Below, one piece after another: positions 25,222 through 33,696 of a DNA stretch of 54,100 nucleotides. The stretch comes from Pseudomonas sp. ISL-84. GTDB taxonomy: Bacteria > Bacillota > Bacilli > Bacillales > Cytobacillaceae. The stretch is from the NCBI GenBank assembly GCA_018613035.1, contig JAGGRA010000016.1, positions 1 to 54,100 of the forward strand, written 5' to 3'. Position numbers and translations under genes: made by a program. Within the stretch, counting starts at the first letter, position 1. Each line of letters begins with the position of its first letter. The notes beneath the pieces are model-generated. The model was not told the DNA's origin. It worked only from the letters and a program-made list of their open reading frames with translations, and ran no database searches.

Positions 25222-25247
25222 GTTTATAGATGCTCGTAAAAAGGTAT
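25222..25247 (+). promoter_or_regulatory. Sigma-B-like promoter
   Basis: GTTTAT, 14-bp spacer, AGGTAT, each one base off the sigma-B consensus GTTTAA-N12-14-GGGTAT. It lies 45 bp upstream of a YflT-domain stress protein, where sigma-B control is expected. Confidence 0.6.
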
Positions 25248-25291
25248 GTACACCAATAGATAAGCAACAAAAAACAAGGAGGATGATAACA

Positions 25292-26065
25292 ATGGCAACA
25301 AGCAAACATATCGTAGGCGCATATGATACAGAGCAGGAAGCTATTCAAGCCGTAGAAAAATTAAGATCTGAAGGATATCGTCCTGAGGATATTTCGGTAA
25401 TCAGTAAAAATCAAGAAGATGTAGACGCAGTTACAGAAGAAACAGGAACTAAAACAGAAGAAGGACTAGCCACTGGAGCTGCTACAGGCGGGGTACTTGG
25501 AGGGTTGACAGGTCTGCTTGCAGGTGTTGGCGCATTAGCCATTCCTGGAATTGGGCCAATTGTAGCCGCAGGACCAATTGCTGCAACATTAACGGGTGCT
25601 GCTGTTGGTGCTGGGGCAGGCGGTATTGCCGGTGCTCTTATTGGAATGGGCATTCCTGAAGAGGAAGCACATCGTTATGAAGCGGATGTCAAGTCAGGGA
25701 AAATCCTTGTGCTAGTAGATCCCGAAACCAGATCTGCTGACTTTAATGACGGCTATACCGGCACTGACCGTACAACGCTTGAAGGAGATCGGACAACCTA
25801 TACAAATGTTGACCCTTTAAATCCTGGCGAGCTTGATCACGGAACCAATGCTTTTAAGGATAATACTCGAAACAGCAGCAGTCTTTGGACAGATGACAAT
25901 CTTGATTCAAACCGGCCGCTAAGTGAAAACCTTGGTGATACAACAGCAGATGACTTTACTGACCGCACTGTATCCGGCTATAACGATGAAGTGGATGTTC
26001 GCCGCAGAGACGCTTACGACTTTGACAATGTAAGGGAGAATCGAGATAACCCTTATAAAGGATAA
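25292..26065 (+). CDS. General stress protein with YflT domain
   Basis: A 257-aa protein with an N-terminal YflT/general stress protein 17M domain (about residues 4-55, HIVGAYDTEQEAIQAVEKL... ISVISKN). A Gly/Ala-rich hydrophobic stretch resembling glycine-zipper membrane segments follows (about 65-125), then an acidic, Asp/Asn/Arg-rich tail with a low-complexity look (about 150-257). The start is ATG 25292, because the ATG at 25283 touches the AAGGAGG ribosome site. A sigma-B-like promoter upstream and a strong terminator downstream make it a single stress-induced unit. Confidence 0.85.
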   Translation: MATSKHIVGAYDTEQEAIQAVEKLRSEGYRPEDISVISKNQEDVDAVTEETGTKTEEGLATGAATGGVLGGLTGLLAGVGALAIPGIGPIVAAGPIAATLTGAAVGAGAGGIAGALIGMGIPEEEAHRYEADVKSGKILVLVDPETRSADFNDGYTGTDRTTLEGDRTTYTNVDPLNPGELDHGTNAFKDNTRNSSSLWTDDNLDSNRPLSENLGDTTADDFTDRTVSGYNDEVDVRRRDAYDFDNVRENRDNPYKG

Positions 26066-26095
26066 GTACTTTAAGAGTAGATATTTAATATGAAT

Positions 26096-26133
26096 GGGAG
26101 CTGCTTTCTAAATTGAAAGCAGCTCCCTTTTTT
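26096..26133 (+). terminator. Terminator of the stress protein gene
   Basis: GGGAGCTGCTTTC and GAAAGCAGCTCCC form a perfect 13-bp stem with a 6-nt loop, followed by six T residues. Confidence 0.92.
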
Positions 26134-26210
26134 CTTCACCATTAATGCCTATATCACTAAACCCCACTAAATTCCAGATTTTTCAGGCTTGTCCTTACTA
26201 TTTTCAAAGT

Positions 26211-26246
26211 TATACTTAAATGTAATGGAATGGTAATTTAAGTATA
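26211..26246. promoter_or_regulatory. Perfect 11-bp inverted repeat upstream of the DUF4145 gene
   Basis: TATACTTAAAT and ATTTAAGTATA are separated by 14 bp and end 31 bp before the start codon. No T run follows, so it is more like an operator than a terminator. The binding protein is unknown. Confidence 0.45.
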
Positions 26247-26277
26247 GTGACGTTAAAAAGATATACGGAGGGATATT

Positions 26278-26967
26278 ATGAGAAGGGTATTGCCTGCGCA
26301 AGTTGTTTCTCATAGTCAATTCGGCTATAAAAAAATACCCGCAAGCGTTCAATGCGAGTGTCCGAAATGCGGTAAAACAAGCCTTTTTACAATTAAAGCT
26401 AATTATAGCCATACAAGTAAGTCAAGCATTCTTTCCCACGGGGTATGTTCGGCCTGCAAAAAAGAGTCAGTCTTTATCATGATACTTAACCAAACCGATC
26501 AAACAAGCGAAGAAACTGCCCTTTATATTTATGATCCCAACTCTGCCAAAGAGCTTCTGACTCATCTAGAGAAAATCCAAGATATACCGGCTGATTTAAC
26601 AAGAGCTTACCGATCCGCCTTAAACGTCAGCCAATCAAAAGATACGGTTGCTACTGCAGTCATGTCAAAACGGGTCCTGGAAAGCATTCTTAAAAACTTT
26701 CTCGGTGAAGAAATCAAAGGGCAAAATCTTTCAAAGCAATTTGAACAATTGCCAAAACATGTTGATTTAGCAAAGCCCCTACAAGCTCTAAGCCAGCTGG
26801 TTCAGCCGGGAAGCGCCTTTTACCAAATGCTTGACCTTGAGAAGGATATTGATCAAGAGATGGCTGCATTATTGATGGAGCTATTAGAAAGTTTAATAGA
26901 GTATTTATTTGTCCTGCCAAATAGAATTGAATTTTTGCAGGCAAAGTTGGATCAAAAGCTCCGTTAA
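26278..26967 (+). CDS. DUF4145-domain protein with N-terminal zinc finger
   Basis: A 229-aa soluble protein. An N-terminal four-cysteine zinc ribbon is visible: CECPKCGKT (about residues 23-31, with a CPxC knuckle) and VCSACKKES (about 56-64). The rest matches DUF4145, with the helical RVLESILKNFLGEEIKG element (about 129-145). DUF4145 also occurs in restriction and defence proteins, but here it stands alone with no nuclease nearby. It has its own terminator and a perfect inverted repeat upstream. Function unknown. Confidence 0.75.
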   Translation: MRRVLPAQVVSHSQFGYKKIPASVQCECPKCGKTSLFTIKANYSHTSKSSILSHGVCSACKKESVFIMILNQTDQTSEETALYIYDPNSAKELLTHLEKIQDIPADLTRAYRSALNVSQSKDTVATAVMSKRVLESILKNFLGEEIKGQNLSKQFEQLPKHVDLAKPLQALSQLVQPGSAFYQMLDLEKDIDQEMAALLMELLESLIEYLFVLPNRIEFLQAKLDQKLR

Positions 26968-26995
26968 AAGCTTATGAAACCTCATCAATATATAC

Positions 26996-27042
26996 AAAAA
27001 CCCCCTTATCTGCCACACATTTGTGCTAATAAAGGGGTTTTA
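26996..27042. terminator. Bidirectional terminator between convergent genes
   Basis: AAAACCCC(C)TTAT and ATAAAGGGGTTTT pair across a 22-nt loop, with T runs in both directions. It serves the DUF4145 gene on the plus strand and the BA3454-type gene on the minus strand. Confidence 0.75.
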
Positions 27043-27060
27043 ATATATCCTTTCGCAGAT

Positions 27061-27195
27061 TCATCCTGCCCATTGTTTTCTGACCTGGTCTTCTGCCTGT
27101 TTCATAATTTCCTCATCACGGGCTTCTTTATTTGTGATGATATTGGTCTGATATTTCATTCCATCATAATCAATCGTTACAGTGATTTCTTTCAT
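27061..27195 (-). CDS. Small BA3454-type stress response protein
   Basis: A 44-aa ORF beginning MKEITVTIDYDGMKYQTN and ending QVRKQWAG. AAAGGA lies about ten bases before the ATG. The pattern (short beta-rich start, central NKEA, C-terminal QVxKQW) resembles small Bacillus proteins named BA3454 family. It was found by reading the minus strand directly; a longer plus-strand frame overlaps it but has no coding signs. The function is not known to me beyond the family name. The terminator at 26996-27042 follows. Confidence 0.68.
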   Translation of the reverse strand: MKEITVTIDYDGMKYQTNIITNKEARDEEIMKQAEDQVRKQWAG

Positions 27196-27300
27196 ATCTC
27201 ATGATCCTTTCTGGTTGTTATACTATATAACTACCAACAAAGGCTGGTTTTAAAACCCCCTTTCTCATCACTGCCCTTAATAAAGGCGATTGCCCCGCAA

Positions 27301-28593
27301 TCAGCTCTTGAATATTAGTTCAGCAAGCTTTTTCTTCTTTTCTAACAGATATTCCAGATCCATTTCTGTTAATGAATCTTTATCAATCTTTTCGGCTGTA
27401 TACTCGCTAAAATGAAGGATTTGTTTCTTTATCTCCTCATTATTATCCTCAGCTGCATCAAATAAGGCATCCAGTATTGCTCCCATGACAGAAACATCAC
27501 TGCGTCCATAATGGACTATTTGATGAAGAGATGTATGCAAAATTTCATTAAATGGTTTTTGCTCCAGTATAACCTTCACTTCATTTTCATCATTATAATA
27601 AACCAAATAGGAGCCATCCAGCTTACTGGCTTCAGATAAACCAACACCCAGATAACGAATACATTCGATCGCTGTATTGGGATCGTTAATTCCAGGCGAT
27701 ATGGCCCTTAAGGCGATTTCAGCTATTTTCTGCAACCCAAACTCAACATCCTGCATGGTTGTTCTTTCTTTGCCAATTGTAATGGCCTGCAGAAAACTAT
27801 TTTTGTAATCTCCATCATGATGGATAACAGCCAATGTTTTCTTTTCTGACACAAACTGGCCTATACACTTCTTCACCTCAATGGTTATCCCCTGGTCGCA
27901 GGCTTGTTTATACAAGATATCCGTATCAACTAGCTGGATATAACCGAACTTTTCGCTTTTCACCTCTGAGATATCTGGAAGATTCAAAGGTTCCATCGGA
28001 GTGACCTTCAGCAGGGAAATGTTATTGTTTTTCTCCACCTTATCCCTGATTTCCTCAATGGTATCCAGTAAATCCTTGGCCAGCCTTTCAATCAGCTTAC
28101 TGACCTGAACAGAGGTCGCAACATGGTGGATAAAATAGGCAAAGAACGCTAAGCAAATAAAAGCAATAAGCACGCCAAAGGTTGCTGATGCAACATGGTT
28201 CCCCACAGAACCCTCTCTTAAAAATAACAATGAAAAAATCGCATAAACAAAACCGCCAATAAAAATGCCCAGCACGCGCATGGTAATTGGATCACGAATG
28301 AAATTTTGAAGCGTGCGCGGAGAGAACTGCGAAGAATAGGTTGTCAAAACAACCATAATCGTCGAGAAGGTTATGGTTGTCATGGTCAGCAAGGACCCAG
28401 CGATCGTCCCGAGGATTGTTTCTGCCAGCTCCAGACCGACAAGGAAAACAGCCGAGTAAAAATCGGGCATTTTACTAGAAAAGTTTAAATCGATAATAAA
28501 AACGATGATTGAAAGGATAAAGGCGCCAAATGTATAGATAGCAGGCACCAGCCAAATAAAATTTTTAATGCGCAAATATAGACTCCTAAACAC
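27301..28593 (-). CDS. DUF2254 family membrane protein
   Basis: A 430-aa protein with four N-terminal membrane helices (about residues 10-33, 45-80, 103-125 and 130-155), followed by a large soluble domain rich in charged residues. Family marks are FSSTIMVVLTTYSSQFSPRTLQ-like near 75-96, and AISPGINDPNTAIECIRYLG near 292-311. DUF2254 proteins are uncharacterised. The start is GTG at 28593 with GGAGG six bases upstream. It is divergent from the first MFS gene. Confidence 0.85.
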   Translation of the reverse strand: MFRSLYLRIKNFIWLVPAIYTFGAFILSIIVFIIDLNFSSKMPDFYSAVFLVGLELAETILGTIAGSLLTMTTITFSTIMVVLTTYSSQFSPRTLQNFIRDPITMRVLGIFIGGFVYAIFSLLFLREGSVGNHVASATFGVLIAFICLAFFAYFIHHVATSVQVSKLIERLAKDLLDTIEEIRDKVEKNNNISLLKVTPMEPLNLPDISEVKSEKFGYIQLVDTDILYKQACDQGITIEVKKCIGQFVSEKKTLAVIHHDGDYKNSFLQAITIGKERTTMQDVEFGLQKIAEIALRAISPGINDPNTAIECIRYLGVGLSEASKLDGSYLVYYNDENEVKVILEQKPFNEILHTSLHQIVHYGRSDVSVMGAILDALFDAAEDNNEEIKKQILHFSEYTAEKIDKDSLTEMDLEYLLEKKKKLAELIFKS

Positions 28594-28684
28594 TCAAACC
28601 TCCAAATTTAAGGAAAGACTTATTGATGGTTTGCCCCATATTTCTCTCGGTTAAACAGAAGATGTTCATAAAGGATAATGGGGA

Positions 28685-28736
28685 TTGTGGAAAATAACTA
28701 ATTTGAATATAATCTAATTAGCTATATACCTAATCT
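28685..28736 (+). promoter_or_regulatory. Promoter with degenerate palindromic operator, copy 1
   Basis: TTGTGG, 17-bp spacer, TATAAT (28708-28713), then a degenerate TAATTAGCTA..TACCTAATC palindrome right at the expected transcription start. The same layout, with a perfect palindrome, precedes the paralogous MFS gene at 32306-32357. Confidence 0.6.
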
Positions 28737-28821
28737 TTATACACCAGCAATGAGTATGGCCGTTTTTTTGCTATTAAATTAGATATTCATCGAATTAATT
28801 TTTGATAGAGAGGATGCCGAA

Positions 28822-30051
28822 ATGACAAACTGGACTGTATGGAAAAAAGAAAAAAATTATCAAATGCTTTTTTGGGCCGGTGTCATTAATGGAATAGGGA
28901 ACCGATTTACACAGGTAGCGCTTCTTGCGTTGCTTTATCAGGTTACAGGTTCAGGGGTAGCTATAGGGCTGCTGTTTGCAATACGTATGGTTCCTTTCCT
29001 TTTCTTGGCCCCAATAGGGGGGATGCTGGCTGACCAATTCTCCAAAAAAGCGACTCTCATAACGATCGACCTTCTCAGAGCACCTGCTGTTCTTGCATTA
29101 CTTTTTGTCCGGGAACCGGAGCACCTATGGATTGTTTATTCGAGTTCATTCATCATCGCCATGGGTGAAGCAATCTGCTCTCCGACTAGAATTTCTTCCA
29201 TTCCCGCTCTCGTAAAACCAGATAGGCTTTTATACGTTAATGCCATTGAACAGATCTTGACGGGGTCTGTCCTCATTATCGGATCAAGTACCGGAGGCAT
29301 TCTATCTTTTGTATTCGGAAACCAGGCAGCATTTATGATAAATGGGGTAACATTTTTATTATCAGCCATCCTTATTTCCAAGCTATGTTTTCCGGTCTAT
29401 GCTAAAAAAGAAAAGAAACCAAAAACAGTATCTTCACCTATTTTTTCACCTTTAAGGCTGGTATTGGGTTCATCTGCACTTATAGCTTTCTTCATCATTA
29501 TGCTGACGATGCCGATTGCCAATGGAATAGATAATATCCTTGTGAGCATTTACGGCCTTGAAGTATTCGATATGGGAGAATTGGGTGTAGGCTTTATGTA
29601 TGGGGCATTGGGGCTTGGCCTTATTTTAAGCTCAATCTTTTCACATATGATCAAACGCGGCCTCATTACACTGGTAATTATCTTCATTGCCCTGGAAGGA
29701 ACAGGACATATTTTATTAAGTCTTACTCCAAGCTTTACATTTGCTCTGTTAACCGTAGTGTTCATTACCTTCGCTGGAGGACTTGGCAATATCTTCCTGG
29801 ATACAGTCATGATGAAGTTTATACCCAAATCAAAGCAGGGAACATTTTTTGGGTTCATGCAGATGCTCTCAAATCTTTCCCTGGCTATCTCAATGGGCTC
29901 CGCCGGGTTTCTATTGGAAATCTTCGCACCGAGGAATCTGAGCTTAATCGTAGGTCTTGCTTATATCCTATTTACCTTCATGTACGCTTTTCTGTTTGCT
30001 GGGGTAGATCTTGTAAAAGAAAAAAGGGTGTTCATGAGAACGGCTTTATAG
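28822..30051 (+). CDS. MFS efflux transporter, paralog 1
   Basis: A 409-aa, twelve-helix major facilitator protein of the type that includes macrolide and drug exporters (MefA/EntS-like). Motif A is GGMLADQFSKKA (about residues 61-72), and a long FAGGLGNIFLDTVMMKFIPKSKQG segment lies near 315-338. It is nearly the same protein as the product of 32419-33642, differing mainly in scattered conservative changes, so the two arose by a recent duplication of this region. In this copy, a racemase gene and a repeat follow instead of the RND gene directly. The substrate is unknown. Confidence 0.88.
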   Translation: MTNWTVWKKEKNYQMLFWAGVINGIGNRFTQVALLALLYQVTGSGVAIGLLFAIRMVPFLFLAPIGGMLADQFSKKATLITIDLLRAPAVLALLFVREPEHLWIVYSSSFIIAMGEAICSPTRISSIPALVKPDRLLYVNAIEQILTGSVLIIGSSTGGILSFVFGNQAAFMINGVTFLLSAILISKLCFPVYAKKEKKPKTVSSPIFSPLRLVLGSSALIAFFIIMLTMPIANGIDNILVSIYGLEVFDMGELGVGFMYGALGLGLILSSIFSHMIKRGLITLVIIFIALEGTGHILLSLTPSFTFALLTVVFITFAGGLGNIFLDTVMMKFIPKSKQGTFFGFMQMLSNLSLAISMGSAGFLLEIFAPRNLSLIVGLAYILFTFMYAFLFAGVDLVKEKRVFMRTAL

Positions 30052-30269
30052 CCTGAAGAATAAAAAAATTAATATACTATTTTAAGATTTCTTTTAAATT
30101 ACATTCTTTCACGTATTACACTATCAACACAGAAAGCATAAATTTAAAAACAAAGGAAATTAGCTAAATAAAACAAGGAGTCAGTAAATGCATATAGAAA
30201 TAAATTAAAAAGGATAAAGGAGTAAATGCCCTGATTGGCACTTAGAAGATATACAAAGGAGCTGGCAAA

Positions 30270-30920
30270 ATGAAGGTTGCTTTAGTACACGCTATGAAAG
30301 AATCGATTCAGCCTATTGAAGAAGCTTTTAACGAGGTTGCCCCCGATGCAGAAATTATACACTTACTGGATACCGGTTTATTAAACAGGCTGGAAAAGCA
30401 AGGTGAACTAACCCCGGCTATAATAAGAAGCTTCACCCGTTTGCTCGATTCGGCAATCGATTCCGATGTAGATATGATCCAATTAACTTGTTCTGCATTT
30501 AATAATTTGTCTGGCGTCCTACAGCCTTTATACGATGCTAAGATATTTCGGTCGGATGAAGCGATGCTGGATGAAGCACTGGCTTATCATCGGATTGGGT
30601 TAATTTCTACCGTACAAGCTACCCCCCTCGCTCTCCAAGACTATTTATATAAAGAAAAACCAAACATCCATGTTGAGTCTTTAGTGAATAAAATAGCACT
30701 CCAATTATTGAAAAAAGGCAATACGGAGGAGCATGATCGCTTAATATCAGAAATGATACTGGAATTAGAAAAAAGTGTGGATGTAATTGTTTTATCCCAA
30801 TACAGTATGTCTCATGTTGCCAGGCAAGTCGATACCTCTGTTCCCATTTTAACTGGTCCGATACTTACTGCAAAAAGATGTTTGGATTACTTCAAAGATA
30901 GGCTTCAAGCTTCCAAATAA
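30270..30920 (+). CDS. Asp/Glu racemase-superfamily protein lacking the second cysteine
   Basis: A 216-aa protein of the aspartate/glutamate/hydantoin racemase superfamily. The first catalytic Cys is present (QLTCSAFNN, Cys74). At the second catalytic position the segment is VIVLSQYSMSHVA (about residues 175-187), with Ser instead of Cys, so a classical two-base racemase mechanism is unlikely; an isomerase or decarboxylase-like role is possible. AAAGGAGCTGG precedes the ATG. The gene lies in the segment that separates MFS paralog 1 from its duplicated terminator, and looks like an insertion there. Confidence 0.72.
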   Translation: MKVALVHAMKESIQPIEEAFNEVAPDAEIIHLLDTGLLNRLEKQGELTPAIIRSFTRLLDSAIDSDVDMIQLTCSAFNNLSGVLQPLYDAKIFRSDEAMLDEALAYHRIGLISTVQATPLALQDYLYKEKPNIHVESLVNKIALQLLKKGNTEEHDRLISEMILELEKSVDVIVLSQYSMSHVARQVDTSVPILTGPILTAKRCLDYFKDRLQASK

Positions 30921-31052
30921 TTATCTTTCCATTTGTCGCTTTATATTTATTAGTTTATTACTCTTGTGTTTGCCACCTCTTTAAAGGTCCTGTAAGTGAT
31001 CAACACTAATCTGATCAAAAGCACTAAAAATAATGCTATGTTAAGCTTGAGT

Positions 31053-31170
31053 GTTGATTTCCGCTGCAGGCACTCGCCGCGGACAGTCTCAAGATCTCCT
31101 CGGCGCTCTGCGCCTTCGTGGTCTCCCTTTGATTCGCTTATCTAGCTGGAGTCTCATGCATTCCACTCCA
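31053..31170. repeat. Degenerate copy of the GC-rich interspersed repeat
   Basis: GTTGATTTCCGCTGCAGG and the later ATCTCCTCGGCGC block align with the interior of the element at 6586-6700, but the terminal inverted repeats are absent. It sits in the 342-bp gap between the racemase gene and the RND fragment, which otherwise holds only AT-rich DNA and a terminator. Confidence 0.55.
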
Positions 31171-31222
31171 AACAACACGGGGCTAAATCAAGAATTAACT
31201 AAAACACAGTTAAAAATAAAAA

Positions 31223-31262
31223 AGCCCTGCAGGCAGTTATTCATCCTTGCAGGGCTATCTTT
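31223..31262. terminator. Duplicated terminator, copy 1
   Basis: AGCCCTGCA and TGCAGGGCT enclose a 17-nt loop, followed by TTTTTAG. It is the counterpart of the hairpin at 33655-33696 between the intact MFS and RND genes. Confidence 0.7.
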
Positions 31263-31625
31263 TTAGTTTTCATCAATTTCTTTACGGTTTTTCTTAAATA
31301 TCTTGGATAGGACTTCGTAAACGATCGGTACAATAATTAGTGTTAATAACATTGAACTTGTTAAACCTCCAATTACCGTAATCGCAAGGCCCTTTGAGAT
31401 TAAACCGCCACCGTCTTAGCCGATTGCCAGCGGGATCAAAGCACCGATTGTCGCAGTGGCTGTCATAAGGATGGGGCGAAGACGAGTTGCACCGGCTTCG
31501 AGAACCGCTTCCCGCATCACCATCCCGTCGCGTTCCATATGAATAATACGGTCAACAAGCAAGATGGCGTTCGTTACCACAATACTGATTAACATTAATA
31601 ATCCCATCATGACAGAAACGGAGCG
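31263..31625 (-). pseudogene. 3' remnant of an RND efflux pump gene
   Basis: About 120 codons aligning with the C-terminal end of the RND pump encoded at 33695-36778, from SVSVMMGLLML to the terminal KNRKEIDEN. Inside the conserved LAIGSGGGGLISKGLA block one Ser codon (TCT in the intact gene) is TAA, giving an in-frame stop at 31416. Homology ends abruptly near 31625. It is therefore a deletion remnant plus a nonsense mutation, the partner of MFS paralog 1 in a duplicated segment. Confidence 0.9.
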
Positions 31626-31659
31626 CTCCAATCAACTCAGAGGATAAATGCAGTAATCT

Positions 31660-32229
31660 TTATCCCTTTTTCACATGCTCTTCGAAAATACTTGCAAGCC
31701 TTTCCTTCATTTCCTCTTCCGTTACAACTAGGCTGTGGCTGGTCATTTTTGTTTTTAGGATCAGTTCATAGCCTTCATTTACTTCCTGAGAATATCCATA
31801 GTATTTATGATTCAAAACGATTTTTTTGAAATGAAAGGATTTCACCTTTTTCCATGGAACAAACTTGCTTCCGCTTATAAAGCCGTCACCAAAGACAGCA
31901 AATACATTCAGAAGATCCTTGGCATTGATTAAAGGGATAAAAAGCAGATAGAGATATGTCCAGCTGAACTTCATATTATATTTTCCGAATATAAACGTAG
32001 CGATTAGAAAAAACAGCATGACAGCATACATGGTTAGTCCCAGCTTATTTTTTGAGATAACAGGGGCATCTGCAGATTTCTGGGGGAATTTCCTTACTGT
32101 TTTCAGGTCAATCTTGTCAAAAGGAATAAGGGCAGTTTTCTTCTTCATTTTCGTTATTAAAATGATGTAATGATAGCTGTAATAGATAACAATTGATAGA
32201 AATAGAAACTCGAAAATTAATTTCATCAA
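31660..32229 (-). CDS. Membrane protein resembling DUF5673 proteins
   Basis: A 189-aa protein with three to four hydrophobic helices (about residues 4-25, 65-82 and 88-104), followed by a soluble C-terminal part with FVPWKKVKSFHFKKI (about 124-138) and a beta-rich tail. That last region is reminiscent of PH-like or DUF5673 domains that follow membrane helices. No clear function. It lies on the minus strand between the two duplicated MFS/RND modules, so it was either present before the duplication or came in with it. GGAGG precedes the ATG. Confidence 0.6.
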   Translation of the reverse strand: MMKLIFEFLFLSIVIYYSYHYIILITKMKKKTALIPFDKIDLKTVRKFPQKSADAPVISKNKLGLTMYAVMLFFLIATFIFGKYNMKFSWTYLYLLFIPLINAKDLLNVFAVFGDGFISGSKFVPWKKVKSFHFKKIVLNHKYYGYSQEVNEGYELILKTKMTSHSLVVTEEEMKERLASIFEEHVKKG

Positions 32230-32305
32230 ACCCGCCTCCTTAATAATCTTTACGATTATCCAAAAGATAAAGTTTCAACTCTATAAAAAAAGTAAATTTT
32301 TTTGA

Positions 32306-32357
32306 TTGTGAAAATAATCTAATTCGAATATAATCTAATTAGATATTTATCTAATTA
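32306..32357 (+). promoter_or_regulatory. Promoter with perfect palindromic operator, copy 2
   Basis: TTGTGA, 17-bp spacer, TATAAT (32329-32334), then TAATTAGATA and TATCTAATTA separated by TT (32336-32357), over the expected start site. Such placement is typical of a repressor operator; the regulator is not identifiable. Confidence 0.65.
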
Positions 32358-32418
32358 AATATTTCTATCAGTAAATTAGGGTATATATCGAATTAACATT
32401 CGCAGAGGTACCGAAAAA

Positions 32419-33642
32419 ATGACAAATTGGACTGTATGGAAACAGGAAGCAAATTATCAAAAGCTTTTTTGGGCTGGTGTCATTAATGGAATTGGAAATC
32501 GTTTTACACAGGTTGCGCTGCTTGCACTGCTATACCACGTAACCGGTTCCGGAGTAGCGATTGGGCTGTTATTCGCCATTCGCATGGCACCTTTTTTCTT
32601 CATTGCCCCAATAGGCGGAATGCTCGCAGACCGCTTTTCCAAAAAGGCCATTCTGGTGGCAGCAGACTTGTTGAGAGTGCCTGTTGTCCTGGGGCTGCTT
32701 TTCGTAAGGGATGCAGGGGATTTATGGATGGTTTACGCATGTGCGTTCCTAATCTCAACTGCAGAAGCCATCTACTCACCAGCCAGGATGTCTGCGATAC
32801 CTGCCCTTGTAAAATCAGATAGGCTCATATATGTTAATGCGATTGAACAAGTCATGATCGGGGCCGTCCTCATTATTGGATCAAGCACCGGCGGAATCCT
32901 CTCCTACTTTCTGGGAAACAATGCTGCTTTCATGATTAACGCCCTTACCTTCTTGTTATCAGCATATCTAATCTCCAGGATGGTTTTCCCGGCTGTCTCT
33001 GAGGAAAATAGAAAAAAAACGAAAACATCTGCTGCGATTTCGCCAGCGAGACTTATACTTGGCTCTTCTGCACTAATTGCCTTTTTTATCATGATGCTGA
33101 CCATGCCGCTCGCCAATGGAATAGACAATATTCTTGTAAGCATTTATGGGCTGGAAGTTTTTGATATGGGAGAATTGGGCGTTGGGTTTATGTATGGCGC
33201 ATTGGGGATTGGACTTATTCTAAGTTCATTCTTTTCTCATATGATCAAGAAGGGCATCCTGATACTCGCGATCATCTTTATTGCTTTAGAAGGCACTGGC
33301 CATATTTTATTAAGCCTCGCACCAAGCTTTTATGCAGCACTTTTCACCGTTGTGCTGATCACCTTTGCTGGCGGCCTTGGCAACATCTGCCTGGACACGG
33401 TCATGATGAAATTCATACCCCGATCCAAACAGGGAACCTTTTTTGGTTTAATGCAGATGGTTTCAAACCTTTCCTTGGCTATCTCCATGGGTGCAGCAGG
33501 ATTCCTGCTGGAGATTTTTGCCCCGAGGACTCTTAGCCTTATTATTGGCTTGTCGTATCTTATTTTTACTATTATGTATGCACTTCTGTTTGCAAGAGTG
33601 GATCTTGTAAAAGAAAAGAGGGAGTTTATTAGGGGAATTTAA
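32419..33642 (+). CDS. MFS efflux transporter, paralog 2
   Basis: A 407-aa, twelve-helix MFS protein, closely similar along its full length to the product of 28822-30051. Both begin MTNWTVWK and share SSALIAFFI and NGIDNILVSIYGLEVFDMGE (about residues 230-250). Motif A is GGMLADRFSKKA. It faces the 3' end of the intact RND pump gene across a shared terminator and carries a perfect palindrome at its promoter. Drug or lipid-like efflux is inferred from family and from the RND neighbour. Confidence 0.88.
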   Translation: MTNWTVWKQEANYQKLFWAGVINGIGNRFTQVALLALLYHVTGSGVAIGLLFAIRMAPFFFIAPIGGMLADRFSKKAILVAADLLRVPVVLGLLFVRDAGDLWMVYACAFLISTAEAIYSPARMSAIPALVKSDRLIYVNAIEQVMIGAVLIIGSSTGGILSYFLGNNAAFMINALTFLLSAYLISRMVFPAVSEENRKKTKTSAAISPARLILGSSALIAFFIMMLTMPLANGIDNILVSIYGLEVFDMGELGVGFMYGALGIGLILSSFFSHMIKKGILILAIIFIALEGTGHILLSLAPSFYAALFTVVLITFAGGLGNICLDTVMMKFIPRSKQGTFFGLMQMVSNLSLAISMGAAGFLLEIFAPRTLSLIIGLSYLIFTIMYALLFARVDLVKEKREFIRGI

Positions 33643-33654
33643 TTGAATAAATAG

Positions 33655-33696
33655 AGAAGCCTTGCAGCATTCATTTATCCTGCAGGGCTTCTTTTT
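33655..33696. terminator. Shared terminator between convergent MFS and RND genes
   Basis: AGAAGCCTTGCA and TGCAGGGCTTCT pair with one mismatch, followed by TTTTTAG; T/A runs on both sides allow use in either direction. Confidence 0.8.

Noticed and set aside
30188..30208. Seven-codon ORF after AAGGAG, followed by another AAAGGAG and ATG CCC TGA, upstream of the racemase gene
   Set aside because: It could be a leader peptide, but there is no attenuator hairpin or biased codon run, so it may be decayed coding sequence.
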